A stretch of DNA of 64,000 nucleotides. It comes from Galaxea fascicularis. Its lineage: Eukaryota > Cnidaria > Anthozoa > Scleractinia > Euphylliidae. Below, piece by piece: positions 1 to 13,783 of the stretch (its first letter is position 1; each line of letters starts with the position of its first letter). The stretch is taken from the NCBI GenBank assembly GCA_948470475.1, contig OX419336.1, positions 33,813,415-33,877,414 on the forward strand, written 5' to 3'. A program made the position numbers and the translations under genes. The notes below the pieces were generated by a model that saw only the letters and a program-made list of their open reading frames with translations, had not been told where the DNA came from and ran no database searches.

Positions 1-543
1 TTTCTGTGCAATGACCGCACCCCCCCCCCCCCCCTTAAAAAACACCAACATATCAAGCCGTGCGAACATAAAGAAAGAACATTAGAATAGCTTAATCCTC
101 TTTTGACACCTCAGGACCGTTTCATTTCAAACCAAACGGGAACATCACGGCAAGTTCGCGGTCCGACAAGTGTTTTGTTCTTGTTTGTTTGTTTTTTAAT
201 CAAATGCGTTTCACTAATTAATGGAAATTTTAATATAAACTTGCCAGTACGTTACACAAAATACTGATCACGATTTTATATGAAATTAGTTTTCAAATCC
301 AAAGAATCTCAAATTCACCTGTCAGGGTTTTCATTTTCGGTCAGAGCTGGAGTAGAAAGGAAAATAGCTTGAAGAAACACAAAAAAATTCTTGATATTGC
401 TCTGATACATTTTTTTATGGTAAAATTAAGAACTGCGGACAAACTTGTTGTTTACAGACGGCGTTGCCTGCACAAAAGGAAATTCTGTTATTCAGGAACA
501 CGGAGAACGTAAAATAGTTTGTGTACCTGGTAGATTATTGGGT
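1..543. other. 3' flank of the docking-protein gene
   Basis: No gene is seen here. The stretch begins with a run of 15 C at 20-34 and is otherwise AT-rich. It should hold the 3' UTR and poly(A) site of the minus-strand docking-protein gene that stops at 544. A possible ATTAAA signal on the minus strand lies at about 195-200, too common a hexamer to be sure of. Confidence 0.4.
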
Positions 544-3500
544 CTATCGAAATACGGGCCACGGGCGTTTTCTATCCTCACCTGAATTCGGCTTCTCAGT
601 AGTATCATCCGGGTTTTCAGGTGAAGAGCACGTGAGTTGTATCACCGGAGCACGCGCAGACGATCGCCCATTTGCCGGCACTTTCTTGGGTTCCGGAGAC
701 TGGCTATTTCGAGGAGGTAATGGTGGTGGAGGCAGGAATTCTTCTTTTGAACCACTGCCACTTGGGTGCCTGCTGCCACTGGTATGCCGCCTACCCTCCC
801 TTGATGTCGAAGCAACAGGTTGTGGTGCCCGTGTACCATGGCTAGATGAACTTGAATGAGCAGGGGGAGAAACTGGTCTAACTGAAGGAGACGACTTGGG
901 TAGCCTTGGAGGTAGTGGAGGAGGTTCGAACTTTTTCCGCGGCGGGAGGGCTGGAGCGGGGTCTCTGACATCATTGTGAGTTGGAGTGCTTTGCGATTCG
1001 ATGTCCTCAGCGTGTGCCAATTGCCCATCGCCTTCATGGGCTCTGTCCATCATTTTCTCAATGTCATTACTTTCTTTTAACTCCTTCGTGGGTTTCTCAG
1101 GCCAGGCGGTTTTATGATGACTTTTATAGGAAACCGCTCTTGCTGTGGTATCAGCAGTTGGTATATCTTTCTTCGGTGATTCCTCTCTGGAAATTTTCCT
1201 TCCAGGTAATATTTGACCAGATTCATTTTTCTTTACGTCGCCTCTAGTCATTTTGCCCAGTATCTTGGAGGCTGAAGATTCTTTATCCTTTTTCACTTTC
1301 TCCTCTCTGGATACCTTGCGCGAGGCGTTTGGAGACGTTTTTGAGTTCTTTCTTCCCAGTTTTGGCGACGACTCCGGTGTGCTTGGTTCGCTTCCGGAAA
1401 ATCGTCCTTGTAATTCCATAGCATCGCCGGGTGATAGCGACTCCCTCCGTGGCCTATCCAACGGGACCGAGTACTCGTCGTACGTTTCTCGCACCTCGTT
1501 GCTCCCTCGTTTCGGTTTCGGCGCAAGCTTCCACACCTTCTTTACAAACTTAGTGGCTTTGGAATCTTTACGTTTTGAAACCTCGCCTTGCCCATCTTCG
1601 TCTATATTCTCTGGCGACTCTAGTGATTCTGCATTGACGACAATCGGTTCATCTGCGATAGAGCAAGTGGCTGCATCATTGGTAATCGAACATGACGAGG
1701 AATCCTCTACTGTTGCAGTCTTGTTCCTAGCAGCAGAAGATTGTGCCAATTCATCCCTAATCTCGGTTTTCTCAATAAGGCGGGCGTGTATCGCAGCTTC
1801 ACCGCCGAGGTGAGCGCCGATGTTGGTTCTAAGCGGAGTCACGAGAGTTTGAGGATTCACGCTGCCCATACCTTTGGCGAAAAATGTCGAGCGATGTTCT
1901 GGCCGCCGGGGCAAATCTTCAGATATGTCACCAACTGAAGAACAAACTCGTCTCCGGGGTGTCTCGACAGAATCTGGACGGTTTGGCAAAGGAGGAGGCC
2001 CGGGGCTGAGTGCTCGATGGCTAAACACGTCACAGGTAGACTTGCTCTTCTCCATCACTGTGTGTTTCTTGACAGAAAAGCTTTGACTGTGTCCTCCTTT
2101 TCCACTTAGTTTAAGCTGGATATCACGAGCGGCCTCGAATGTTACCGCTCCAGTACTGTTACGTTTTCGGGTTGAAGCTGGAAATAGTTCGCAGACATCA
2201 TACTGTTGGGGTTTTTCCATTTGAGCGATAATTTGATCCAGCAACTTTTTAGAACTTTCAGGATCTCTGGCTTTCTCCAACAAAGAATCCATAGGATCAC
2301 CAGGAGATCGTGGCTCGTCCTCGTAAACATTTTCAGCCGTAAGCGGGTTCTCTCTCTCTAACTTCGGTTTCGGTGGAAAAGTACCAACACTGGGAGCCGT
2401 AATTTGAGCCAATAAATTATCGCGCAATTTTCGACTTAGCCTTGCATTGTTTGACGCAAGTTGCAGGCTTCCACTTTTCGACTTGTTTTCCTCATCGGGG
2501 CAGCTTGCTAAACCTCGACTGCGAGTACCGGGCATTTCAATAACTTCCGCCAGGTTCTCGGGCATGAAAAAGTCAATATTGTTTCCGTTTCTGTCGAGAA
2601 TACTTTCCTCTGGACCCGTTTGCAGCGCTTCGCATTTTATGTAACCTTCAGCGTCCATTTCGTTTTCCTCTGGGATTAACTGCGTACCGGAGAAATTTTT
2701 TGTTAAGGAGCAAGAAGACCGTAAGCTCCCATCATCACTCGTTAGTGAGCATGTGCTTGTCAGCGATTCGTTCGAAATTTTCCGAGGAGGAACCGGGTCG
2801 GAGATATGAATGGGTTCCGCTGTGTCATCTGAGACGAGATCAATGTAAGCGTTTACGTCACACTCCTCCGTGACGCTGTTGTTGTCCTTATCGATTTCAC
2901 AATACGCTGATTGCGTCACAAACACGTCATCATCACCTGTTTTTTCAACTGCGGAGTCCGTGGCTGATCGAGGTCGAGTGTGATTGGTGGGCGAGGCTTC
3001 GTTACCTGCCACATTCACAGGAGCAGGGGAACTGTTCGCCTCTACCTTCAGTTTAGAGGAGGGAACCGTGTCAGCGCGGGACCTCTTCAGGCTTTCCACC
3101 AAGGTACCCCGGTCCTTTTTCGTCAACATATTGGAAAGCTTTTGAGGAGGAGCAGTCATGCCTCTCTGGAGTTTTTTTGCCGGATGAGCAGTGGGTGGAG
3201 ATGAAGCATCGCTACCAGTTGAAGACCTCGTCCGGAAAGCTTCACGCTTCTGAGCTACAGTCTTGAACGCGTGCTGTGACCGCAAGCGGATCTCGTCTGC
3301 AATGGTGTCGCCATGTTTTGTGAAGAACTGGAAAATCCCTTCCCCTGTTGCACTGCGACTAAACAGAGAAAGAGAGAGTGTTAAATGACCCTCTCTTTGG
3401 CTCGTTCATAAATTATCTTTGAGCATCATATTAGTAAACTGGGACAGTTCTATGTGTCAAAATAATTTACCGGTTTATTAATATTATGGAAACTAGTAGT

Positions 3501-6500
3501 ATAAATCAGATGCAAGATAAAACCGCAAGAAAAGTAAACAAACAGTCACGTAGGATAAAAAACACTTCCCTCTCCTCGTAGTTTTTTTTTAACCATTCAC
3601 ACACTACTCTTGTTAAATGAGGTTTATTTGTCTCTTTAAAACTGCAAACAAAGGGCAGACTATCGTTGTGCGTAGGCTCTGAATATCCGACGGATTCTAA
3701 ATATACCAACCTTACAAAACAGTGGGATTGAAACCGGGTATTGAAATTGAAATACATCAACCACAATCAGCACTCTAAGAGGTGACCTTCTGAACCCATT
3801 CCACACTTAACAGCGTCGCGCACAAATGACGTCACCAAATTTTAGACCCCCTGTTTCGATTGACTTTCAACCCCGCGTTCGCAGTTGGAACTGCTTTTCT
3901 TTTTGAACCCAAATGGGTTTGTTAAAAACTTGGGAAAATTATAAAGAATGAGGGGAGGGCATCGTTACGTTCTTAAAAAAAAAAGATAAAAACTGTTTCG
4001 TGACCAATTTTCTTGCGGTTTCAACTCGTATCTTAATGGAAGCTACACAATCAGGGGCACCCAACGAGAAACTTCGATGAAATATCTGTTCGGGAGAGTG
4101 TACCCGTTCTAAAACTTTCGGATAATGCATTGCCAAATGCTAATGATTTCTTAAAACATCACCTAAAAGATTCAACCAGAAATTGCAACCAGAGAAATCC
4201 AGGATACAAGGAGCCTAGAAATTTCCCTCCAAGGTTTTTTTCGCTTAATTTGTTCGTTGAGTGCCCCTGAACAATTTGCATGTCAAAATGAAGTCAATGT
4301 GGTTTTTACTGCCCGACAGTAATGACCTTCAAAATTATATTTCCTTCGCAGGAGGTTGAAAACCACTCTTGCAGTGGTTCTCGAGTAGCTACATACTTCA
4401 TAAAAAGTGGATCTTGTATCCAGGAATGACAACAGTTGAATATACAGCGTAACAAAGCCTCAGATCACAAAGTCGTGTGCTCTACTCATTGGGCTACTCT
4501 TAATTTCTTTAGGATATGCCCCTCCTGGATAAACAATGGCCATGCTTTAATGCTGCCATTGACGTCCTTGACATCATCATCACCATCATCACTGTCATCC
4601 TAATCATCCTAATTTCTCCTTTCTCTCCTCAAGAAGATTGGTACTGTATGAATTTCCATTAATGTTGCAGTCTCCCTGGAAGCAGACTCAACCATGCTCT
4701 AAAGTTCTGTTTATCCCATTAGTATATACAAAAAAACAGCAAATTTTGCTCAATTAAACAGCTCACTTTTCAGTAAGTTAATTTCTAACCTGCCAGCATG
4801 GAGAGTTAGAAGCTGCATGTCTTTGATTCCTGCGCCAGCAGCAGATTCACTCAAGAATGACCTTAAATGACTAACAGGCCACGTGACAACAGTCAGGTAT
4901 CTGTCAACAGACTTGAGCACTATTTCTCCCTCAGTAACACACAAGATATAGTCACCTCTGATATTGTTCCTCTCTGAAGGAGGAGTCAATCTTGTGGTAA
5001 CAAAAAATCCTGTTAAAAAACAGTGTGATACAAAATCAGTGACGACACAGCTCCAGTTTGCGTTCATTTTGCCTCTTAAGCCCTAACAATGATCAGAGCT
5101 TATTTTCTCCTTACAGTATAGCCATTTAAACTACCACACAGGTTATGAGAATAAATAACATGATTACCCAACATTAATGCCCTGATGTTTACCAGTAATG
5201 AAATTCTCTGAAATATGAGAGGACCAGTCAAGAGAATAATACAGTTAACTCTCTTGTAAATGACCAACCTTGTTGCATGACAAAGTGGTTGCTTACAAGA
5301 AAAGTCAACAAAATAAACCAAAACCTGAATTGATTAACTAATTACTTAATAAAGATATTACCTTTTTAGCTAAAATTAGGCTCAGTGAAAAAATTGAAAG
5401 CACTGGCATATTACACATCAAATAATGTCTGAAAAATTGTATCATACTGCTTTTGAAACTTTGTATAAGATTTTGCAGCACATAACTTTCAGTAACAACA
5501 CCCGTTTACCTATGGATATAATAATATATAGCCATTTATTTTTGTATGTAAACTATTATTATTTGTTGGCACTCCTAATCAGTGCTATTAAAAACTGAAC
5601 TTTTGTGACATTTGAGTAATGATTTTCTAAAGATCATACTTGATCATCTTAGGTGGTCGCTAACTGGAAACAGAAAAGAAAATGTCAAATTTCTGGCCTA
5701 AAAAGTGGTCACGGTTGCTTTAGAAATTTGAGTAGTGATCGCTTATGAGAGAGTTTTTTTGAAACAGTATTTGACTGAGAAACAAAACGGTTATTTACAA
5801 AGTGGTTGCTTACAAGAAGTGGTCACTATGCCCGGGTCACTATGACAGAGTTGACTGTATTATTATCATGCCTGTTATGCCTGTTGGTGTGAGGGCTCAA
5901 AGGGCTAACCTGACTCACTAAAATAAAGATAATAATGCCATCTAGCAGACATGTTTTGGTCTGATTTCTGTAATACCTGTGTACTTGATACAGAGTCCTA
6001 GATGGGATGAGAATCCACCTGGGTGAGGAAGATTGGAACCCCTAATGTCTTAGCTAAGTAGGGCTTAACAGTGAATTCCTGACCATTAAAGGTAGAAAGA
6101 AATAATGTGAAGAATTCATGTCCCAGGAAAAAAAGGCTGCAGGGACAGACTTCAAGGTCATTTGCCTATTGATCTCCTTCATTCACAGACTGATCATGAA
6201 TTAAAATTAATGTTAACCACTAAATTACCAGTACTGACTAAAGGTTACCAAAAGCACAGGAGGCCCAAGATCACGACATGAACAAGTCTAAAGCAAACAG
6301 GACTCTTGCATTCTACATTCTGTAGCAGTGTTGTGTTACAAAGAAGCCGTTTACTAAGGTTTGTATGGGAAGTCAATGGTTTTGTTTCAAACGGCATAAA
6401 ACGTAGTGTACTGTGAATAAAATTGACTTACGTTGTTGCCATGTTGTATTCTTTGTTGTTTGCCAGTGACTCGTTTTGAAGCATTTTTGGCAATTTTTTG

Positions 6501-9500
6501 CCATTTTAAAAAATTGCCGAAAATTGCTTCAAAATTTCCTTATCATTACTCACAGGACATTACGTTTTATGCCATTTGAAACAAACCTTTGTAAGGCTTC
6601 TTTGTAACACAACACCACTAGAAAGCTAGAGTCACATTCGCTTACTTGTTCAAGTCATAAGCTTGGGCTGCCTGTGGCAAAAGCAGGTGGTCATTGGCAA
6701 AAATTACAACCAGGCACTTCACTGCAGTTCTTTGTAGCAGTTTTTGTAAAACATAGTTATGTGGTTATACTATCCAAAGCCAAATATCTACAGTACTTCT
6801 AAATTTTTTGACAATCCTGATACCACTCCTCAACACTTCAGTAACTTTGTGGTGTTTCACAGTGGAAGCAGTGGAACATGGCAACTTTTCAAGATGCGAG
6901 ACCCCCATTTTTAGCTCATGGATGACATAGTCTCATGGCCATCATTCACTCAATTCTGATTAATTTATTCATCAAACCCTCCTCCTGTTCCTCCCCTGGT
7001 AAGTATTGCTTTGGTCTCCACAGTCTTCTTAGGCCAACTTTTGCAAGTTTCAGTGGGTAGTACAAAGGCATAGAATTTTGCTCTGCAGCTACTGTTTATG
7101 TGTTTAATTTTCATGATGTCCATTGATAGAGTAGGTATAGAAATGAAAATGTAGCGCAGATGGTTTTTCGTTCAATACTTATTAAACAAAATAGACCTTG
7201 TTTGTTGAGTTGGAAAATGGAAAGTTAATAAGATAAAGAACACAAGCGTAATTTTACAGAAAATGTTAGCGCGTAAATGTTTGTTTTACCAAGAGGTGTT
7301 CCTGAAAAGGATGTGCTCCCACAAAACACAAACGAATGTACCCGTTTCTTATCCATAATTTTTTAGAAAATAAAGTTGTTGTAAACTCAAAGTGTTGTAA
7401 TGTTCTTCATCCATGAACTGGCTCACAGGAGCCTTTGATTTTCCATGAACCTGAAGCCTTTTGAGACTTGAACCCAAACAGCTTTGTTCGGACAAGGACT
7501 TAAGACTACAAGACCTGGAAAATTTGGGTGAAATTTTGTGAGAAACTAAAAATGCTTTTTGCAAGACCACTCTCCACTCCTAATACAAGCATGATGAACC
7601 GTTCAAACTCTACCTCATTTTGCACACACAGCCTTGTTAAAGAAAGGATAAGTTCTTCACAAATATTTGAATGTAGTCACAAAATTAAAATGTCTAAAAA
7701 ACAATAACACACAAAACTCTTGCAACTGACCAGGAGGTCTTGTTACTGCTGATGTAACTGTTCTTGACCTGGTAAGCTTTCCATGAGGCATATCTTCTTC
7801 TGAATTCTGTGAAGATCCAGTTGGTTGAGTTGAAATCTCAGAGACAGCACGTCTTGTTAACTCAGGCGTTGTGGCAGGACTTTCAACCACACTTGTCTGT
7901 ATCCATAAATCAGGTAAGCCGTTCCCATTAATCTTGACAGCAACTCTGTTCAATGCTTGTATCCAATCTTTTCTAGCTTCTTCTGTGTAGCAGGCTAAGG
8001 TGAAGGCTCCTTGCTTGCCACACACCACCATTATTGGATAGCAATGTGATTTAGAGCTGCGGGTTTCACCAATATAGACAACATTGTCCAAATAGAAGCA
8101 ATGCTCTGCTGGCTTTTGAAACTCAAATGAAGATTCATCTTTATAGTACTCCAACCTTTGTAGAATATTGTGAATCTTGTCATGCAAAACAAAGAATTTA
8201 GATTGCCATGCCTAAGGGAAACAGCAAAATATTCTATGATTATCAACATAACAAATAAAATAGACTGTAGAACATTGAAACACTGGCAAGACCACAGTAG
8301 TCAGTCTGCTGTCTTGTAATTATGTAAATCCATACATCCATATGTTGTCACACTAAATTCCATGTAAAGGCTAAACTTGGGAATTTACTTCAGATTGTCA
8401 ACATCAGTTTCCAACAATTTGTAGCACATATACAGGGTTCTCATTAAGTGCCAGCTGCCAGCTTAGAAAATGGGTACTTCGAATTATGTGTCACCTACTT
8501 TCATGATATGTGTCAGTAAGTTGAGAAGAGTAATAAAAAATCAAATTTGTCAACTGTCTACTTAATGCATCTAGCCGTCTATTCCCTAAATTACTGAGAA
8601 CCCTGCATAATTTACTTTGATGGATCAAATTTTATAGTCACTGTGACTACCAAAAAAATGCCCAGTTATTGCTTAACAAGTTGAGAAATTTCGGCAAACG
8701 AAATAAGTTACCATTGAAACATTTTAACGTGTTAGAAGCACCCCTAGGTTTCTAACTCAATAACCAAATGAGATATAACTGAAAATTTCAACTGTCAAGA
8801 TCTTTGCAAATTAAGTTAAAACAAATTTGAAGGAGAGAAAATTATGAGAGCAACCTTAAATTTCACAGTCACTCGTAGTGAGCAACAAAAATGTTTGAAA
8901 GATTGCAAAATAAAAAGTTCAAAACTTCAGTTGCTTCTATGAATAACGAACAATAAAGAAAAATCTTTAAAATTTTTATAACACAAAGATGTGCAACCTA
9001 GCTTTCTTGCAAATGCTCTCAAGGCAAATCATGAACTGCTAAGTTTTCATCATTACTATGGACCATATTATTTAAGTAAAACATGGCAGGTGTACAGTTT
9101 GAGGATGTCCAATATGTTGATAGTATCAAATGCACTGAAAGACAACTCACATTAATTTTGGGAAGGCCACAATTGCCTTTTTCAATTCAGCAGTATGTAT
9201 TGAATAAACAACTACTGATTGGGAAGTACATTCGAAATCTCAACAATGAATGAAGAAATGAATAAAGACCTCCTACACAAATTTAAGGGACCACAACAAT
9301 TTCCTGTTTACCTACAACAGAATAAAAGATAACAAATTTTGTTATCTTTTATTCTGTTCAAGAATTCTTGAATCATAATTATTTATTCCTTGCCCAGCAA
9401 AAAGTTTTCTTCAAAACTTTACTATTCATCAAATTGAGAGCAATGCCAGAATGATATCTTTCATCACAAAAGATTCTGCTTCTGTCTATTTGCTTAAACT

Positions 9501-11996
9501 CCTCTCCATGATAATGAGTGAGTCACTTCTCCCTCCCAGATATTGAATTCAATTTATGCCTTGCTTAGTAAGTTGTAGGTCAGCATTAACCAAGGTTTTG
9601 AAAATGGAGACCAAATCTAACCCAAATTTTGGACATTCAAAACTGGGGGTAATTAATTAAATGTTTGCAATATTTGGTTAAACGTCTTTGAAAAAAAAAA
9701 GAGACATTATTTCAGCTGCATTCAGACCATGATGAATAAAATAATGTAAACCCCTCCTGACTTTAACAATTTCCTGTTTAGTTTCCTGTATAAATTATTT
9801 AATACATTCAAATAATCATTGTGACATGCAAAGTTCAAGAATGACTAAGTAAATTCTGGACTGTTACAAGCAACAATAATATTATTATTCACTTTAACAC
9901 TGGTTATGTTAGTATTTAAAGAGATCTTTAAAAAATTAATACAATTTTCAGTCTCCTAGAACAATTCTACCCCTTTGCTCCATTAAGTTAGGGCTGGATT
10001 CTGTTCCATCATTAGGACAGACTGATAAACTGGTAAATGGATGGACAACCCAGCCAGACTGATCACTGCTCTTTACAGTGACATAGAGACAAAAGGTGAT
10101 AATAAGACCAAATGCTTAGCCCAAAAAAATACACTGGACCACAAGAACTACAACAACCAGAATACAGCTCAGAGAAATTCCAAAATAACAAAAATCACAA
10201 GAAGTTGACATGATTCATGTGGCTATATCCTTCACCACTCTTCAAGCATTTGTCATGAATTATATGTAAAATAGCAATCTTTCTTTAGGAAATCCATGAA
10301 ACAATTTTCGACCAAAAAAATAAAATGTTGGCTAAACATTGTGACCCCCACCCCCTCCCCCCTACAAAAATGGGCCACTACAGAACTTTTCAAAAGCTGA
10401 ATTTCATACCTTAGCCCACTTGTTTGAAACATGATTGACTCTAATCCTGGATTAACATTTAACCAAGGCTTTTCTCCCTGTTATTCAAAACAAGATCAAC
10501 TCTAATCCAGGATTAAAATTTAATCAAGGCTTTCAGCTTTTTCTTTGTAAGTACAAAATGTAGCAAAGTGTTATTGAAGACTGGAGAGAAAAACTTCTTT
10601 GGAAAATCTCTATTAGTTAGTTATTGAAATGGAATTAAAATTTCTCATTTACCCTGGGCCTGAACATAATTGTGCACTGAAAAACTGGGACCTAACTATT
10701 AATTCCATGACCAGCATTTCATCAGTATCTCTTAATTGAATCAGAATCTGTCCTTGTTACTTAAAATAAAAGATACATCTAGGGAGATAAAGAAAGAACC
10801 GTCATCCAGAAACAGTATACTGATCAAGCACACCAGAGCATTTTGCTAATACCAGATTAAAAGTTAACCATTAGGTTAGTTTATGGCAGTTTTAGAAAAT
10901 TATTTCTTTAAAAGCTGGTTTTAAGCTAACCTATGGAAAAGTCTGAGTCAAAACCAAAGAGCAAAACCTTAATGTATTGCAACAGTAGTGATTGATTAGT
11001 TATTCCACAGGCTAAGTTACTATTGACACATAAATCCTGAGTTCATCTAATAATGATTTAAACAACCAGACCCAGTGGCTCAACAGAATTAGTATTAAAG
11101 CATTAAGTGCTAATAATGAGCATCTGACAGCTTGCCAGGGCTAATATTAATAAAGTAAAATACACAATCCTAAGTTGTCTCCTCTGGTATCTCTACAATG
11201 GGGGATGGCCAACTTTGAATGGGTGGGAAACCAGCAGTCCACTTAAAGGTCACCCACTTTAGGTTACTCTTGCACTAACAAATCTGCTGTGAGTGTGACA
11301 AGCTAGACTGGATTATGGATTTAAGTGTGTAATCAAACAATCAGGCACTGGGCAAATAGGGACCATGTGAGAAATTCAGGCAAGTTGACAACTGACAACA
11401 ATCCGAAGGTACTTTACATCGTAAGAGTAACTTGAAAATATAATTATGCAATATTATTTCACCTCAAGTTGCCTATATGTGGAAGATTTTCAAAAAGTAA
11501 CACCTCCTAATGCAAGCGAAAATAGCTTAATTATGCCTTAAAAAACCAAAACATGTTGGTTTCATCCACGCAACTTCCAAGTGAAAATGAAATTTAAACA
11601 GGCTGGGCTTTATTGTACTAATGTGGTAAGTCCAAAAGTGAATGTTTAGCTTAGCCATGATTTCATGTTCACCTGAGGTAAAAAACATTTGACGCCAAAT
11701 GCATACACAAGGTGTGAAAATAGCAAAACTTGGGTGCATGTAAAATGTATGACCAGTAGTATTTATTGCAAAAATAAATGACAATATGTTAATTAGTTTC
11801 TAGAACTGCAATGTCATTAGACAAGTGATTCAAACATGTTTTAAAATAAAATAAAAAAAAGAATTATATACCGCATATTTGGAATGAAGCATAAGCTTAC
11901 CTTGATGCGGACTTTTGCCGAGGTTGGAGGTCTCTTAATCATCATATCACCATACTTGACTATGTCTTCAGCTTCAAATGCTCCACAATCTGCCAT
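544..11996 (-). CDS. PH + PTB (IRS-type) docking protein, DOK/IRS-like, long tail
   Basis: Coding exons on the minus strand are 11901-11996, 7731-8211, 4790-5009 and 544-3358; phases 0, 1 and 2 join without a stop to give 1203 codons. Residues about 13-125 form a PH domain: beta strands around KFFVLHD and RLEYY, and the near-invariant C-terminal helix Trp at about 115 in EEARKDWIQAL. Residues about 194-300 form an IRS-type PTB domain (GFFVTTRL, GDYILCV, TWPVSHLRSF, then TGEGIFQFFTKHGDTI), the arrangement of DOK and IRS adaptors that sit under receptor tyrosine kinases. The tail of about 900 residues lies in one exon. It holds polyproline SH3-type sites (PALPPRK, PPPLPPRLP, PPPPLPPR, PPPLPNRP) and candidate phosphotyrosine sites (YIDL, YIKCE, YEDEP, and YSVP near residue 890, the YxxP form used by RasGAP/Crk SH2 domains). 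Human DOK proteins are roughly 330-500 aa, so the tail is much longer. The choice between DOK and IRS subfamily is open. Confidence 0.82.
5237..5864. mobile_element. Inverted-repeat element in docking-protein intron 2
   Basis: The ends are imperfect inverted repeats: AATACAGTTAACTCTC near 5238 and its relative GAGTTGACTGTATT near 5850. Inside, variants of 'AAGTGGTTGCTTACAAGAA' occur at about 5282 and 5800, as in MITEs built from duplicated end sequence. No coding capacity is seen. Superfamily not assigned. Confidence 0.5.
6327..6616. mobile_element. Foldback MITE in docking-protein intron 2
   Basis: A left arm beginning AGTGTTGTGTTACAAAGAAG near 6327 is complementary to a right arm ending CTTCTTTGTAACACAACACC near 6612. 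The complementarity continues inward through the AACGGCATAAAACGTA and TACGTTTTATGCCATTTG segments. The centre has a second small palindrome around AATTTTTTGCCATTTTAAAAAATTGCCG. It carries no ORF and is an intronic insertion. Confidence 0.6.
8433..8605. mobile_element. hAT-like MITE, 173 bp, CAGGG ends
   Basis: It starts CAGGGTTCTCA and ends TGAGAACCCTG, an 11-bp perfect terminal inverted repeat with the CAGGG start typical of hAT-type non-autonomous elements. It lies in intron 1 of the docking-protein gene, about 220 bp upstream of the PH-domain exon. Target-site duplication is not clear. Confidence 0.6.
9316..9358. repeat. Perfect 43-bp palindrome
   Basis: Arms AACAGAATAAAAGATAAC and GTTATCTTTTATTCTGTT flank a short A/T centre, with no mismatches. 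The palindrome lies in the 3.7-kb intron 1 (8212-11900) of the docking-protein gene. The rest of that intron is AT-rich and shows no coding exon. Confidence 0.85.
10423..10533. repeat. Two-copy tandem repeat, about 60 bp
   Basis: Two diverged copies of a unit containing 'CTAATCCTGGATTAA' and 'CCAAGGCTTT' lie at about 10433-10474 and 10493-10533, in docking-protein intron 1. The match between copies is imperfect. No function is suggested. Confidence 0.5.
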
Positions 11997-13783
11997 AACT
12001 GATTTCGACACCGCCGTAATCACTTGTAGTTTCCAATTCCTACGACAATATAAAAAGATTGAAATCAGTAGATCGAAAATGAACAATTATTAGGTTGCGG
12101 GATCATTATTACTGTGTGTCGTTTGTAAAACAGGTAGATGATAACGCGAGTTCACCAATAAATACTTTACTTCCGACATAATAACAGTGTGTACCTTCCT
12201 TGAAGAAGTAATATCGTAAATGGCATTCACCCCAAGTTGAAAAGCGTGATGCAATGGTCTTAACTTCACGGAAATTTCGTCATTTGGAGAAACGTCCGCT
12301 ACACTATAAAAAGCAACCACATAGCAGTCGCCAAACGTTCTGATTAAATCCCTCCTTCACAACATTCTGATTAAATTCTTCCTTCAAAGGGTGAGGATAT
12401 TTATATAACTTCGAGACGCCATGGTTCAATGCCGATCTAGAATATCGAACCATTGATCACATGTGCAAAGAATGTTTGGAAGTTATGAAACGATTCTCCA
12501 CAACGCAGCGCGAATTATCTTTGGCCAGACCATCCGTTGAGGTAAGTAATTTAATTCCTTTATTCCTCATACTTTAGTCTAGGAATGAAATGATAATTTA
12601 AACATCAGTTTTATTCTTGAGCAGACATTGCCCATACGTGACCTCGGCCACAGAAAAGGTGGACAAACACGAACAGCGAAGCGAGTCCGTAAATTAAAAT
12701 TCTGCCCGATTTGTTTGCGCTGGTGGCATATCCATTTAAAACAAAGCTTACAGCTCCGAATCTAACAGAAGTGCCGTCCTTAATCTTCTACTTCCGCAAG
12801 AGTGAAAATGATGACCCGATCGCGTGGTTTTGTGAAACTTGACCGCGAGGATGTGCGAAAGACGAAATAAGCATAAACAAAAGTTTTATCACGCATCACG
12901 TCAACTCGACAACAGAAGAGTCATAAAGCCATATTTATAGGGGTAGAGTATTGAAAAATTTTCGATAACATATTAACTTTTGTTGCTGCTATTTAAATAA
13001 TTCGCCTCACCCCCCGTTGATTTGAAAGTTTCTGCCTTTTTTTCCAGAGTTTAGGCTTAATTATCAGTCGTTTAACAGTTTGCACCTATGAAATACAGTC
13101 TGTATAAAATTGCAAAACAGCATGAAATTTGGGGAAATGGCGCAAAAGGAAATTAATAGTATTTTTTAAACTATACTAACCCATCTTTTTGCAGACGTAA
13201 TTTTAAGACGAAGGACCTTTTCCAGCTGCTAAATCGTTGAAACTGCGATTCTTCACTGTCCTTTTAGCGGTAAAACGATCCCGGTAAAAGTACTAGACAA
13301 GTACGAAACACCGTTTCGCAGGGACTGCACAAACTCAGACGATATGTGATGTGACTATTCCTAGACGAACAAACGGAAAATTCACAATTCCCAGCATTTG
13401 CATGCGATAGAGTATATGTCTTGAGGGTCAGATTACGTGGAGTGACTGGCAAGATACGAAATTCAAAGCAGCCGCAGAGAAGATTTTTGACTCCTCATCA
13501 GCAGTCAGGCGCCCAACACTTGACAACAAATCAACAAGATAACAACGATTTCTTGATTAAGAATCTTCAGTCGCGCACCATTCGGACGACTTTCCTGATC
13601 CTCTGTCAATGCCCTGCCGATTTCCCAGCTGTCAAAACAACAGGCCTCATCAATTATTCCGCCGCGTTTCTTGTAGGCTACCTCCGTCCGTCTCCGGGTG
13701 AATGTCGAGTTTTGGCGTTTAGGAGCGTTTTGCACTATGGGAAAGCCTAGTAGCCACTCCTTCCAAGATACGAAGGAAGCAAG
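11997..13783. other. Divergent intergenic region with 5' UTR of the docking-protein gene
   Basis: On the minus strand, a splice acceptor (TCGTAG) precedes 12039, so 11997-12039 is probably 5' UTR joined to the start exon. A donor-like AGGAAG/GTACAC at 12195 suggests an upstream non-coding exon reaching toward about 12440. Translating that exon into the next does not keep the reading frame of the ATG at 11996, which supports it being untranslated. The YJU2 promoter should lie near 13600-13780; no TATA box is evident. The plus-strand open frame at 13421-13750 has no recognisable protein features and is probably chance. Confidence 0.45.

Noticed and set aside
4560..4615. ATCATCATCACC-rich run as a possible CRISPR or regulatory array
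   Set aside because: A simple trinucleotide-like low-complexity run; no spaced repeats.
13421..13750. 109-codon plus-strand open frame just upstream of YJU2
   Set aside because: No family resemblance, odd composition, and it sits in the expected 5' flank of YJU2, whose true start (MSERKVLN) lies downstream in another exon.
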